From Bacteroidaceae bacterium (GTDB taxonomy: Bacteria > Bacteroidota > Bacteroidia > Bacteroidales > Bacteroidaceae), in the NCBI GenBank assembly GCA_900770705.1, contig CAAGLF010000012.1, positions 1-11,263 of the forward strand: a stretch of DNA of 11,263 bases, in the 5' to 3' direction. A program made the position numbers and the translations under genes. Each line of letters starts with the position of its first letter. Position 1 is the first letter of the stretch. The notes below the pieces were generated by a model. The model worked only from the letters and a program-made list of their open reading frames with translations, had not been told where the DNA came from and made no database searches. This document shows positions 1 to 5,797 of the stretch, piece after piece.

Positions 1-869
1 CACAGATAGTCCCTCTGTTTCCCCGTAGAGTCGGCACTTTTGTCGACTTGTTTTGTGGAGGAGGCAACGTGGGTTGCAATGTCCCGGCGCAACATACGGT
101 TTTCAACGACATCAATCCGCATATCATCCGTTTGCTTCGTCTTTTTTCCGAGACCGACAAAACCGTCTTGTTTGAAAAAATACAGACAGTCATCCGCGAT
201 TACCATCTGTCGATGGTATGCGAGAATGGCTACGCCTGTTATGGCTGTGAGAGCACGAAAGGTCTCAGCAGTTACAACAAAACGCCGTTTCTCGCTCTCA
301 GAAACGATTTGAATGCGCTGTCTCCCGACGACGAACGCTATTATCTGCTGCTGTATGTGGTCGTCATCTTTGCCTTCAACAACCAGATTCGCTTTAATCG
401 CAGCGGCCGTTACAACTTGCCGGTGGGCAAGCGCGATTTCAACCGGAGAATGCAGAAGAAGGTAGCCGCCTTTTGCGACAGACTGCAAGGAATGAGTCGC
501 AGTTTCCGCTGTGGGGATTTTTCAGATATGGATATCAACGCGTTGGCCGCCGACGATTTTGTCTATGTCGACCCTCCCTATTTCATAGCCTGCGCAACGT
601 ATAACGAACAGCATGGTTGGCAGGCGGAGGAGGAACACAGGCTACTCCGCTTCCTTGACAGGCTTTCGGAGCGGGGCGTGCGCTTCGCCTTGTCCAATGT
701 ATTGGAGTCCAAGGGGCGCGAAAATTCCATTTTGAAGGCCTGGCTGGAAGAAAATGTCCGCCGCTACCACGTGTGCCATCTTGATTATTCTTACTCCAAT
801 GCCAATTATCATTTGAAGGACCGTGGTGCGCATTCCGACGAGGTGTTGATAACCAATTACCAGCCATAA
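1..869 (+). CDS. Dam-type (D12 class) DNA adenine-N6 methyltransferase, 5' partial
   Basis: Transfers a methyl group from S-adenosylmethionine to adenine N6 and presumably protects the host from the endonuclease encoded immediately downstream. The frame is open to the window edge: 288 residues are visible from base 3. Motif I (SAM binding, FVDLFCGGG) is at visible residues 13-21 and the catalytic DPPY is at 190-193 (bases 570-581). Motif I near the N-terminus with DPPY about two thirds along is the alpha-class (Dam/DpnM) order, with the target-recognition region between them. A conserved-looking FNxxxRFNRSGRYNLPxG stretch sits mid-protein, as in Dam-like enzymes. A TTG at 48 would cut through motif I, so the true start must lie upstream of the window, probably by only 10-20 codons. 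The stop is two bases before the endonuclease ATG, so the pair is probably translationally coupled. Target sequence is not readable from this gene alone. Confidence 0.9.
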   Translation, partial: QIVPLFPRRVGTFVDLFCGGGNVGCNVPAQHTVFNDINPHIIRLLRLFSETDKTVLFEKIQTVIRDYHLSMVCENGYACYGCESTKGLSSYNKTPFLALRNDLNALSPDDERYYLLLYVVVIFAFNNQIRFNRSGRYNLPVGKRDFNRRMQKKVAAFCDRLQGMSRSFRCGDFSDMDINALAADDFVYVDPPYFIACATYNEQHGWQAEEEHRLLRFLDRLSERGVRFALSNVLESKGRENSILKAWLEENVRRYHVCHLDYSYSNANYHLKDRGAHSDEVLITNYQP

Positions 870-871
870 CT

Positions 872-2848
872 ATGAAAAAAGAAGCGGATATAGCTTATCA
901 AAGTGTGTTCTGGAAAATCGGTACGACCAGTTTCCGGACGAAAAACTTCAATCAGACTATTGAAAAGCAGCTTGACTTGTTGGATGCATTCCGTCGGAAA
1001 GCGGAATACGAGGGCAAGTCTTGGCAGAACAATCCGACTTTGCAGACGGCTTACTATGACTTTCTGAAGGAAAGGGGATTTCTGGAGGGGGAGGCTGTCC
1101 GAAAGGACAAGGACGCCCGCCAGAAGACGTCGGGACTGGTCAGTCTGGGCCTTTTGGACGACGACAGGAATCTCACGGAGGCCGGCAGGCATTTACTGAA
1201 ACTTTCAAGGGAGAACGACTTCGCCCCTGACAACTTCCTGCAGCTTGACAAGGACAGTTTTCTCTATTTTACGCAGCTCCTGAAGGCCTCTGTGTTGGTG
1301 AACGGGCATATTGTGCGGCCGTTTCCCGTACTGCTGAAGATGCTGGACCTTTATACGTATCTGACGTACGATGAAATGCGTTATCTGCTGCCTTTCTGTA
1401 CGGACGGGGAGCGTTTTCGGATGATTGCCGACAGCATCAGGGAGGTGCGTGAAGGCCGGAAAACCATCGACGACATCATTCTGGACATCCTGCTGGGTGA
1501 AGCAAATTACCGGCAGGCCTTGCGGCACTTCTTGGAGGGCGAGGTTACGCCTGAACTCGTCTGCACCATCGGCTTGAACCGCAAGAGCAAGCAGTATGAC
1601 AATGTGTATTTTTATTTGTACGGCTATATTCGGTCGGTCTTCCTTGACAATCGGACGGATGACATCGGAAAACTCTTCGACTTCCTCTTTAAGTTGAAGC
1701 TCCACAGATACTGGAAAAAGTATCTCTTTGCGGAGAATGCCAGTCCGGCAGCTATTGCCAAGAGGGGACGCGCCTGTCTGTCGGCCAGCGCCTTTACGGG
1801 AGTGACCGACGAGCAAACGCTGAAGTTGCAGTTCTTCAAAACGTTGCATCTGCAGAAGTGTAAAGCCACGCTGGCCGACTATTTCGACCTGAACCGCCGG
1901 TACTTCAGTCTTGCCGACGTGCTGGTTTATGACGAGGAGCAGATACGCCTGGATATCTTCCCCAAACACTATCTGGCCTCGGGGATGGACGGGCTTTTCG
2001 ATATGGCTTTTTCCGCTTCGCCGGACCTGGGCCGGTTTACTATGCCGGAGGAAATCTGTCCTGCCTTGCATTTCAACGAAAAGGAGCTGCTTAGCCGAAT
2101 AGGCCAGGAGATACAGCTTCCGGTCAGGAACATCCGGGAAGCCAGGGCCTCAGTGGAGAGGGCCAAATATGCACGTCTGCATAATCTGATTGCACGGAAG
2201 TTTGACAATAAGACGTTGCTGAAGATATTGGGAGCCTTGCAGTTGCGTAAAGATAAGGAAGTGCAGAAACTGGTGACGGACAACGCTGACATTCCCACCA
2301 TCTTCGAATATGTCTTGGGGCTGGTTTGGTATATCCTGAGCAATAAAGAAGGCAAGTTGCTCAGTTACTTGAAACTGTCGCTGGACTCCAATCTCCTGCC
2401 GAAGTCGCACGCCGTGGGAGGTGAGGCAGACATCGTTTATGAGTACGAGGAAAGTGCACATTATCCGGCACATACATTGCTTGTTGAGGCCACTCTTTCA
2501 GAGGGGTGTGCGCAACGGAAGATGGAATATGAGCCGGTGACGCGCCACTTGGGGAAACGTCTCCTCAGCGCGAAGGAAAGGAAGGCCTATGCGGTGTTCG
2601 TGGCCGGAAAGCCCGACATCAATCTGATGACGGACTTTAGGGCGCGGAAAGACTTGCCTTATTATGATACGGCTGGCGGGGAAGACTATGTCGTGGGTAT
2701 GAAAATCCTGCCTTTGTCCATCGAAGACCTGAAGCAGATGCTGAAAGAAAATCTGGGTTATCCCGAAGTGTATCGCAGGATGGAGAAGGCGTTTCAGGAT
2801 ATGGAGCCGGACACGCGTACGTGGTATGACCGGTGTGTGAAATTCTGA
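872..2848 (+). CDS. Type IIS restriction endonuclease, AlwI / MlyI / PleI / N.BstNBI family
   Basis: Predicted 658-residue site-specific DNA endonuclease that cuts or nicks at a fixed distance from a short asymmetric site. By eye the C-terminal third aligns with N.BstNBI (recalled from memory): HAVGGEAD at 513-520, VEATLSEG at 538-545, KMEYEPVTRH at 550-559, ILPLSIEDL at 612-620, and a similar extreme C-terminus ending V-K-F. D520, E539, T541 and E552 correspond to the D456-E469-T471-E482 active site reported for N.BstNBI/BspD6I, a PD-(D/E)xK variant without the usual lysine. The N-terminal ~450 residues should hold the winged-helix-like recognition domains; residues 83-112 (QKTSGLVSLGLLDDDRNLTEAGRHL) look like a wing/helix segment common in this family. 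No secretion signal. Start ATG at 872 lies two bases after the methyltransferase stop. In the BspD6I system the homologous protein is a nicking large subunit needing a small partner; no such gene follows here. Specificity (GGATC, GAGTC or other) cannot be decided from sequence by eye. Confidence 0.88.
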   Translation: MKKEADIAYQSVFWKIGTTSFRTKNFNQTIEKQLDLLDAFRRKAEYEGKSWQNNPTLQTAYYDFLKERGFLEGEAVRKDKDARQKTSGLVSLGLLDDDRNLTEAGRHLLKLSRENDFAPDNFLQLDKDSFLYFTQLLKASVLVNGHIVRPFPVLLKMLDLYTYLTYDEMRYLLPFCTDGERFRMIADSIREVREGRKTIDDIILDILLGEANYRQALRHFLEGEVTPELVCTIGLNRKSKQYDNVYFYLYGYIRSVFLDNRTDDIGKLFDFLFKLKLHRYWKKYLFAENASPAAIAKRGRACLSASAFTGVTDEQTLKLQFFKTLHLQKCKATLADYFDLNRRYFSLADVLVYDEEQIRLDIFPKHYLASGMDGLFDMAFSASPDLGRFTMPEEICPALHFNEKELLSRIGQEIQLPVRNIREARASVERAKYARLHNLIARKFDNKTLLKILGALQLRKDKEVQKLVTDNADIPTIFEYVLGLVWYILSNKEGKLLSYLKLSLDSNLLPKSHAVGGEADIVYEYEESAHYPAHTLLVEATLSEGCAQRKMEYEPVTRHLGKRLLSAKERKAYAVFVAGKPDINLMTDFRARKDLPYYDTAGGEDYVVGMKILPLSIEDLKQMLKENLGYPEVYRRMEKAFQDMEPDTRTWYDRCVKF

Positions 2849-2895
2849 CCCCGGGACGCGTTTCTCCACCGGAGAAAGCGGGACAATGCCCTGTG

Positions 2896-2943
2896 AAAAA
2901 ACTTCTGCGGCGTTAGGAAAAACTATCGCCGCAGAAGTTTTTT
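2896..2943. terminator. Bidirectional Rho-independent terminator
   Basis: Perfect 17-bp inverted repeat, arms 2896-2912 and 2927-2943, with a 14-nt loop. The left arm begins with six A and the right arm ends with six T, so a GC-rich stem with a U-tract forms on both strands. It lies between the convergent endonuclease (ending 2848) and glycosyltransferase (ending 3022) genes and probably serves both. Confidence 0.85.
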
Positions 2944-2968
2944 CTTTCGCCGTGATATTTCTGCCTGC

Positions 2969-2980
2969 CGCCGCAGAAGT
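2969..2980 (-). repeat. Extra copy of a 12-base terminator-arm motif
   Basis: The 12-mer acttctgcggcg occurs four times in this window: 2901-2912 (+), 2927-2938 (-), 2969-2980 (-) and 5707-5718 (+). The first two are the arms of one terminator. This copy is unpaired, lying between that hairpin and the end of the glycosyltransferase gene. The fourth overlaps the start of the other large hairpin. Whether this is a dispersed repeat of the genome or local duplication cannot be told from one window. Confidence 0.6.
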
Positions 2981-3021
2981 TCGGGCTTTGTACGGGAGAG
3001 GGGTAGGGAGTGGGGCCGGAG

Positions 3022-3939
3022 CTATCTGCTGTGGCGCGCGGCGGGGAGTGTGATGTCGGCGTAATAGCCCAGTTTGTAGCACTTGAACAGCAGTAGCGAG
3101 GGGTGTCGGCTCAGCAGGTTGGCCCTGAGTGGACGGCGCAGGGCGCGGAAGAGGGCGGCCGCGGCGCCTTGCAGTCCTATGCGCGACAGGAGGCGGACTA
3201 TGCGCGAGGCACCTGCGTTTTCCTGCATAAGGCCGTCGAGGTGTGAGAGGGTACGGAGTGCTGTCTCCGTCTTGTGCAGAAATTCGGCGTTGGTGTCGAT
3301 ACCTGTGTGGGTGAGCGGGTTGTCTATGTGTCCGATGGTGAAGCCTCTTTGCTGCAACTCGAGTCCGAACAGGGCGTCTTCGTAGCCGTAGTCGGTGCAG
3401 CGCGGGTCGAAGGGTACTGCCTCGAACACTGCGCGGCGTCCGAAGATGTTGAAGGTGCAGAGGGAGCGGAAGGGGTGGGCCCGGCGTTGGGCGAGGGTGC
3501 GCCGTGGTTCGGCGTTGCGCTCGTAGCGGTAGCGCAGTTCGTGGCCAGGGGCGCACGTCGTGGGGTTGCGGAGGTCGCCGCAGAGCACATCGGCCGTATG
3601 CCGGGCTTGCCAGTAGGTTGAGAGGAAGCGGGGGGAGTGGCATGCGGCGTCGCTGTCGATGAGAAGCAGGTAGTCGTATTGCGCCGCGGCGCGCAGGTGG
3701 TTGCGGCAGGCGGCTCTGCCGACATTGCGGGCCTGTGCGATGAAACGGCAGCGGGGCAGGGCGGAGATGACGCGGCGGTTGTGCTCCTTCAAGGCGAGGT
3801 CGGTGGAATTGTCGTCCATCACGATGATTTCTACGCGGCAGTCCGTTTCCTGCTCTTCGAGTTCTGCGGCCTGGCGGGCCAGCTCGGTAATCAGTGCGGT
3901 ACAGTCGTAATTGAATACGGGGATGATAATGGAAATCAT
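3022..3939 (-). CDS. Family 2 glycosyltransferase (GT-A fold)
   Basis: Predicted 305-residue cytoplasmic or membrane-associated enzyme transferring a sugar from a nucleotide sugar, probably to a surface glycan or lipid-linked acceptor. The N-terminus MISIIIPVFN (1-10) is the classic GT2 first strand. DDNSTD at 42-47 is the nucleotide-binding aspartate motif, DSD at 95-97 the metal-binding DxD, and YGYED at 184-188 the catalytic-base ED motif. No transmembrane segment is obvious, only a short basic Arg/Leu-rich C-terminal tail (245-285). The ATG at 3939 is preferred over an in-frame TTG at 3960: it begins exactly at the conserved strand and leaves room for a leader after the promoter motif at 3978-3985. 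It is not embedded in a polysaccharide cluster, so acceptor and product are unknown. The gene is noticeably more GC-rich than its neighbours, which produces long open shadow frames across it. Confidence 0.88.
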   Translation of the reverse strand: MISIIIPVFNYDCTALITELARQAAELEEQETDCRVEIIVMDDNSTDLALKEHNRRVISALPRCRFIAQARNVGRAACRNHLRAAAQYDYLLLIDSDAACHSPRFLSTYWQARHTADVLCGDLRNPTTCAPGHELRYRYERNAEPRRTLAQRRAHPFRSLCTFNIFGRRAVFEAVPFDPRCTDYGYEDALFGLELQQRGFTIGHIDNPLTHTGIDTNAEFLHKTETALRTLSHLDGLMQENAGASRIVRLLSRIGLQGAAAALFRALRRPLRANLLSRHPSLLLFKCYKLGYYADITLPAARHSR

Positions 3940-3977
3940 TGTGATGAAAATGAAAAGCAAATGCCAATTTGACTTTG

Positions 3978-3985
3978 CAAAAGTA
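3978..3985 (-). promoter_or_regulatory. Bacteroides-type -7 element for the glycosyltransferase
   Basis: On the minus strand this reads TACTTTTG, an exact match to the TAnnTTTG -7 consensus of Bacteroidetes. It lies about 39 bases upstream of the ATG at 3939. No good TTTG -33 element is seen at the usual 19-21 base spacing, so assignment rests on the -7 match and position alone. Confidence 0.5.
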
Positions 3986-4047
3986 CTAACAAATGCTTAA
4001 AAATTCTGCATTTTATTACGGAAAAAGCAGAAAGTATGCTGTAATGC

Positions 4048-4078
4048 ATTGATTTATTGAAGGAAAGTGCTACCTTTG
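4048..4078 (+). promoter_or_regulatory. Bacteroides-type promoter for the winged-helix gene
   Basis: TACCTTTG at 4071-4078 matches the TAnnTTTG -7 consensus. ATTG at 4048-4051 lies 19 bases upstream and matches three of four bases of the TTTG -33 element. Transcription would start at about 4083-4087, giving an AT-rich leader of roughly 35 nt before the ATG at 4119. The -33 region overlaps an 8-bp palindrome, aatgcatt (4043-4050), and lies next to short inverted repeats (4004-4009 with 4027-4032; 3991-3996 with 4008-4013) shared with the divergent promoter. These might be operators. Confidence 0.65.
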
Positions 4079-4118
4079 CAATGTTTTTAGAACAAATGTT
4101 TAATTTAAACCGATAGTT

Positions 4119-4319
4119 ATGTTAGAAAAGGCTGGTGAAATTGCCGGAAAGATCTGGAACGCTCTCAACGAGAACGGCGAAATGTCTGGCAAGGACCTCA
4201 AGAAGGCTACGAAAGTCAAGGCTGAGAAGGATTTGTTCCTCGGTCTGGGCTGGTTGCTCCGCGAAGACAAAATCAACACGGCTGAAGCTGAAAAGGACAT
4301 CCTCGTTTCTTTGAAGTAA
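4119..4319 (+). CDS. Small winged helix-turn-helix protein (DUF2582)
   Basis: A 66-residue soluble protein resembling the Bacteroidetes DUF2582/PF10771 winged-helix family. It is essentially one domain: helix 1 (about 4-18, GEIAGKIWNALNENG), helix 2 (20-29, EMSGKDLKKA), then a recognition-like helix (33-48, KAEKDLFLGLGWLLRE) ending in a short wing (DKINTAEAEKDILVSLK). The length is normal for the family. The function is unproven. The fold suggests nucleic-acid binding or a protein-interaction role, but helix 3 is rather hydrophobic and poor in basic residues for a typical DNA reader. It is monocistronic, with its own promoter (4048-4078) and terminator (4340-4382). Codon use is strongly biased to common codons (AAG for Lys, CTC/CTG for Leu), which hints at high expression. 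Confidence 0.85.
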   Translation: MLEKAGEIAGKIWNALNENGEMSGKDLKKATKVKAEKDLFLGLGWLLREDKINTAEAEKDILVSLK

Positions 4320-4339
4320 TGTCGTAAGACATCGTACTT

Positions 4340-4382
4340 GAGCGGGCAGCCTATTGACTCAGTAGGCTGTCCGCTCGGTTTT
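4340..4382 (+). terminator. Rho-independent terminator of the winged-helix gene
   Basis: 14-bp stem, arms 4340-4353 and 4363-4376 with one G-U wobble and a 9-nt loop, followed by GG and a short T-run (4379-4382). It begins 21 bases after the stop codon at 4319. Confidence 0.8.
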
Positions 4383-4420
4383 CATAGGCCGCTGACGAAT
4401 CGGCTGCGGCTGCAGCCCAA

Positions 4421-4453
4421 CAAAAATGCGCTCCGTTTCACAACGTAGCGCAC
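4421..4453 (-). terminator. Minus-strand Rho-independent terminator
   Basis: Stem of six plus four base pairs with a single internal mismatch and a four-base loop (4438-4441). On the minus strand the hairpin is followed at once by a run of five T. On the plus strand there is no T-run after it, so termination is predicted for minus-strand transcripts only. Confidence 0.55.
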
Positions 4454-4510
4454 TTGGAAGTTTTCAATAGGTATTAGTTCTTAAGGTAAAAAGATTGTTT
4501 TTTAGGATAA
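4421..4510 (-). ncRNA. Candidate small RNA, minus strand
   Basis: Inside the gap between 4320 and 4672 the minus strand holds what looks like a complete tiny transcription unit. CACCTTTG (plus-strand bases 4516-4523) is one mismatch from the TAnnTTTG -7 element, with CTTG about 20 bases upstream (4544-4547). About 85 nt downstream is a hairpin: stem 4427-4432 with 4447-4452, one mismatch, then 4434-4437 with 4442-4445, and a 4-nt loop. It is followed directly on the minus strand by five T (4426-4422). No gene lies downstream on that strand. A nine-codon TTG-initiated frame (4467-4438, LKTSKCATL) ends in the hairpin, but I see no reason to call it coding. The precise 5' end is a guess. It could also be a relic leader of a lost gene. 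Confidence 0.35.
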
Positions 4511-4523
4511 CGTTGCAAAGGTG

Positions 4524-4637
4524 GGGCTTTTTTTTGGATTAAGCAAGCCTTGCGATATGTCTGATAACATATATTGCGACTTTTTTTATTAAATTTCCAG
4601 GTTAACAGGTTTTAAGTCCGAGGAAGGGGCTGCGATA
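4524..4637. other. AT-rich non-coding stretch
   Basis: Remainder of the roughly 350-base gap before the DUF1460 gene. It holds T-runs at 4528-4535 and 4581-4587, a short palindrome gcaag-c-cttgc (4543-4553), and a weak AT hairpin (4555-4560 with 4567-4572) upstream of the second T-run. An 8-mer, tgcgatat, recurs at about 4552 and 4631. No reading frame with recognisable content was found. Confidence 0.4.
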
Positions 4638-4668
4638 TCTGCACTTTGCAAAATTACCCGTAACTTTG
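4638..4668 (+). promoter_or_regulatory. Bacteroides-type promoter for the DUF1460 gene
   Basis: TAACTTTG at 4661-4668 matches the TAnnTTTG -7 consensus exactly. TCTG at 4638-4641, 19 bases upstream, matches three of four bases of the -33 TTTG. The predicted start of transcription is near 4674-4678. This argues that translation begins at the ATG at 4694 and not at the TTG at 4673, which would give a leaderless or untranscribed start. Confidence 0.6.
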
Positions 4669-4693
4669 TGGCTTGTACAAGCCAATTGATGTT

Positions 4694-5647
4694 ATGATAG
4701 ACTATGCTGTGTTTTTATTGCTGGCTGCCGGTCTGCCCTATGGCTGCTCGGCGGGCAACGTGAAGGGCGGGGCCGGAGGCGCCGGGTCGGCGGAAGCGGA
4801 GTGCAGGAGCGACGTGGCGAAGACGGAGGAGGCGCAACTTGACGTGACGACGTTTGATCTGCGCCGTGCCGTGTATGTCGCGGAGGATTCTGCCGAGGTG
4901 GTGAAGCTGCTGGGCCTGCCTGTGGAGGGGGGCTCGGATGTGCTGCATTTTGCGCGCCACTTTCTGGGGCGTCCCTACGTGGGTCATACGCTGGAGGTGT
5001 GTGATCCGGAGCGCCTGGTGGTCAACTTGCGCGAGCTGGACTGCACTACGTTGGTGGAGACCGTCGTATCGCTCGTGCGCTGCCACCGCAGGGGAGAGCG
5101 GAGCTTCGAGGCGTTTTGTTATCACCTGGAGCGGATACGCTATCGGGGCGGCGAGATGGATGGTTACCTCTCGCGGCTGCACTATTTCGACTGGTGGATG
5201 CGCGACAACGTGGCTAAGCGTTTCGTGCGCGAAGTGAGTGATTCGTTGCATTGGACGGCGAAGATGGTGGTGCGCGATACGTATATGTCCGCCCAGCCCG
5301 AAAAGTACAAGATGCTCCGTCTTCATCCCGAGTGGGCGGACAGTATCCGCCGGATGGAGCGTAGGTGGAACGGCAGCGAGGGCCGGTATCTGCCGGAGGC
5401 TGCTACGGGTTTGAAGCGGGCGGATCTTCCGGCGATTGAGGATGGCGACATCGTGGCCATCGTCACTAAGAAGGCGGGACTGGACTATTCGCATCTCGGG
5501 TTCGCCGTCTGGGGGTCGGACGGCCGTCTGCATTTGCTCAATGCCTCGAGTATTCACAAGCAGGTGGTGGAGGAGCCGAAAACGTTGCGGCGCTATCTGC
5601 GCGAACATCCCTCTTCGGTGGGCATACGGCTGTTGCGGATATTGTGA
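4694..5647 (+). CDS. DUF1460 cysteine peptidase / N-acetylmuramoyl-L-alanine amidase-like lipoprotein
   Basis: Predicted 317-residue cell-envelope protein of the DUF1460 (PF07313) family, NlpC/P60-like enzymes that act on peptidoglycan peptides. The apparent catalytic cysteine is C117 in NLRELDCTTLVE (111-122). The histidine is H267 in DYSHLGFAVW (264-273), followed by HLLNASS (280-286), whose Asn may be the third polar residue. The N-terminus has a hydrophobic stretch (5-16) ending at C18 (LPYGC), a relaxed lipobox, followed by a Gly/Ala-rich linker (20-33). It is probably a lipoprotein, though the N-region lacks positive charge; the upstream TTG at 4673 would add MYKPIDV and supply one lysine. 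ATG 4694 is chosen because the promoter motif ends only four bases before that TTG. The gene is monocistronic, ends at the 5714-5779 hairpin, and converges on the LpxA-like gene. Substrate and cellular role are inferred from the family only. Confidence 0.85.
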   Translation: MIDYAVFLLLAAGLPYGCSAGNVKGGAGGAGSAEAECRSDVAKTEEAQLDVTTFDLRRAVYVAEDSAEVVKLLGLPVEGGSDVLHFARHFLGRPYVGHTLEVCDPERLVVNLRELDCTTLVETVVSLVRCHRRGERSFEAFCYHLERIRYRGGEMDGYLSRLHYFDWWMRDNVAKRFVREVSDSLHWTAKMVVRDTYMSAQPEKYKMLRLHPEWADSIRRMERRWNGSEGRYLPEAATGLKRADLPAIEDGDIVAIVTKKAGLDYSHLGFAVWGSDGRLHLLNASSIHKQVVEEPKTLRRYLREHPSSVGIRLLRIL

Positions 5648-5713
5648 GCGGTGCGGAAGCGGTGTCTTGGAGCGGGGCCGGCTGACCTGTCTCGTCCGGG
5701 CTTCCGACTTCTG

Positions 5714-5779
5714 CGGCGCAAAGAAAAATTACCTCCGAGGAAATCTGAATTTCTTCGGAGGTAATTTTTCTTTGCGCCG
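5714..5779. terminator. Long bidirectional terminator hairpin
   Basis: 31-bp inverted repeat, arms 5714-5744 and 5749-5779, with a single mismatch/wobble (5739 against 5754 region) and a tetraloop ctga. A-rich and T-rich segments (aaagaaaaatt / aatttttcttt) sit inside the stem, so either strand gives a GC-rich inner stem followed by a U-rich tract. It lies between the convergent DUF1460 gene (stop 5647) and LpxA-like gene (stop 5798). The stem is unusually long for a simple terminator. Confidence 0.8.
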
Positions 5780-5797
5780 TTGTAGGAAAGCGGGCGG

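Noticed and set aside
48..869. TTG at 48 as the methyltransferase start
   Set aside because: It would begin inside the SAM-binding motif (VD-LFCGGG); the frame is open to the window edge with family-like residues upstream.
1205..2071. 288-codon minus-strand open frame inside the endonuclease
   Set aside because: Gln/Val/Arg-rich shadow; the endonuclease frame is supported by homology and operon spacing.
2498..3967. 489-codon minus-strand open frame across the endonuclease end and the glycosyltransferase
   Set aside because: Its translation is rich in Pro, Arg and His with no domain; it is the +1 shadow of the GC-rich GT2 gene, whose own frame has all expected motifs, and it runs through a strong terminator hairpin.
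4438..4467. Nine-codon leader peptide in the putative small RNA (minus strand)
   Set aside because: TTG start, no clear ribosome site, no run of a single regulatory amino acid, and no downstream gene to control.
4715..5608. 297-codon minus-strand open frame opposite the DUF1460 gene
   Set aside because: Antisense shadow with His/Arg/Leu-rich composition; the plus strand has promoter, catalytic motifs and terminator in register.
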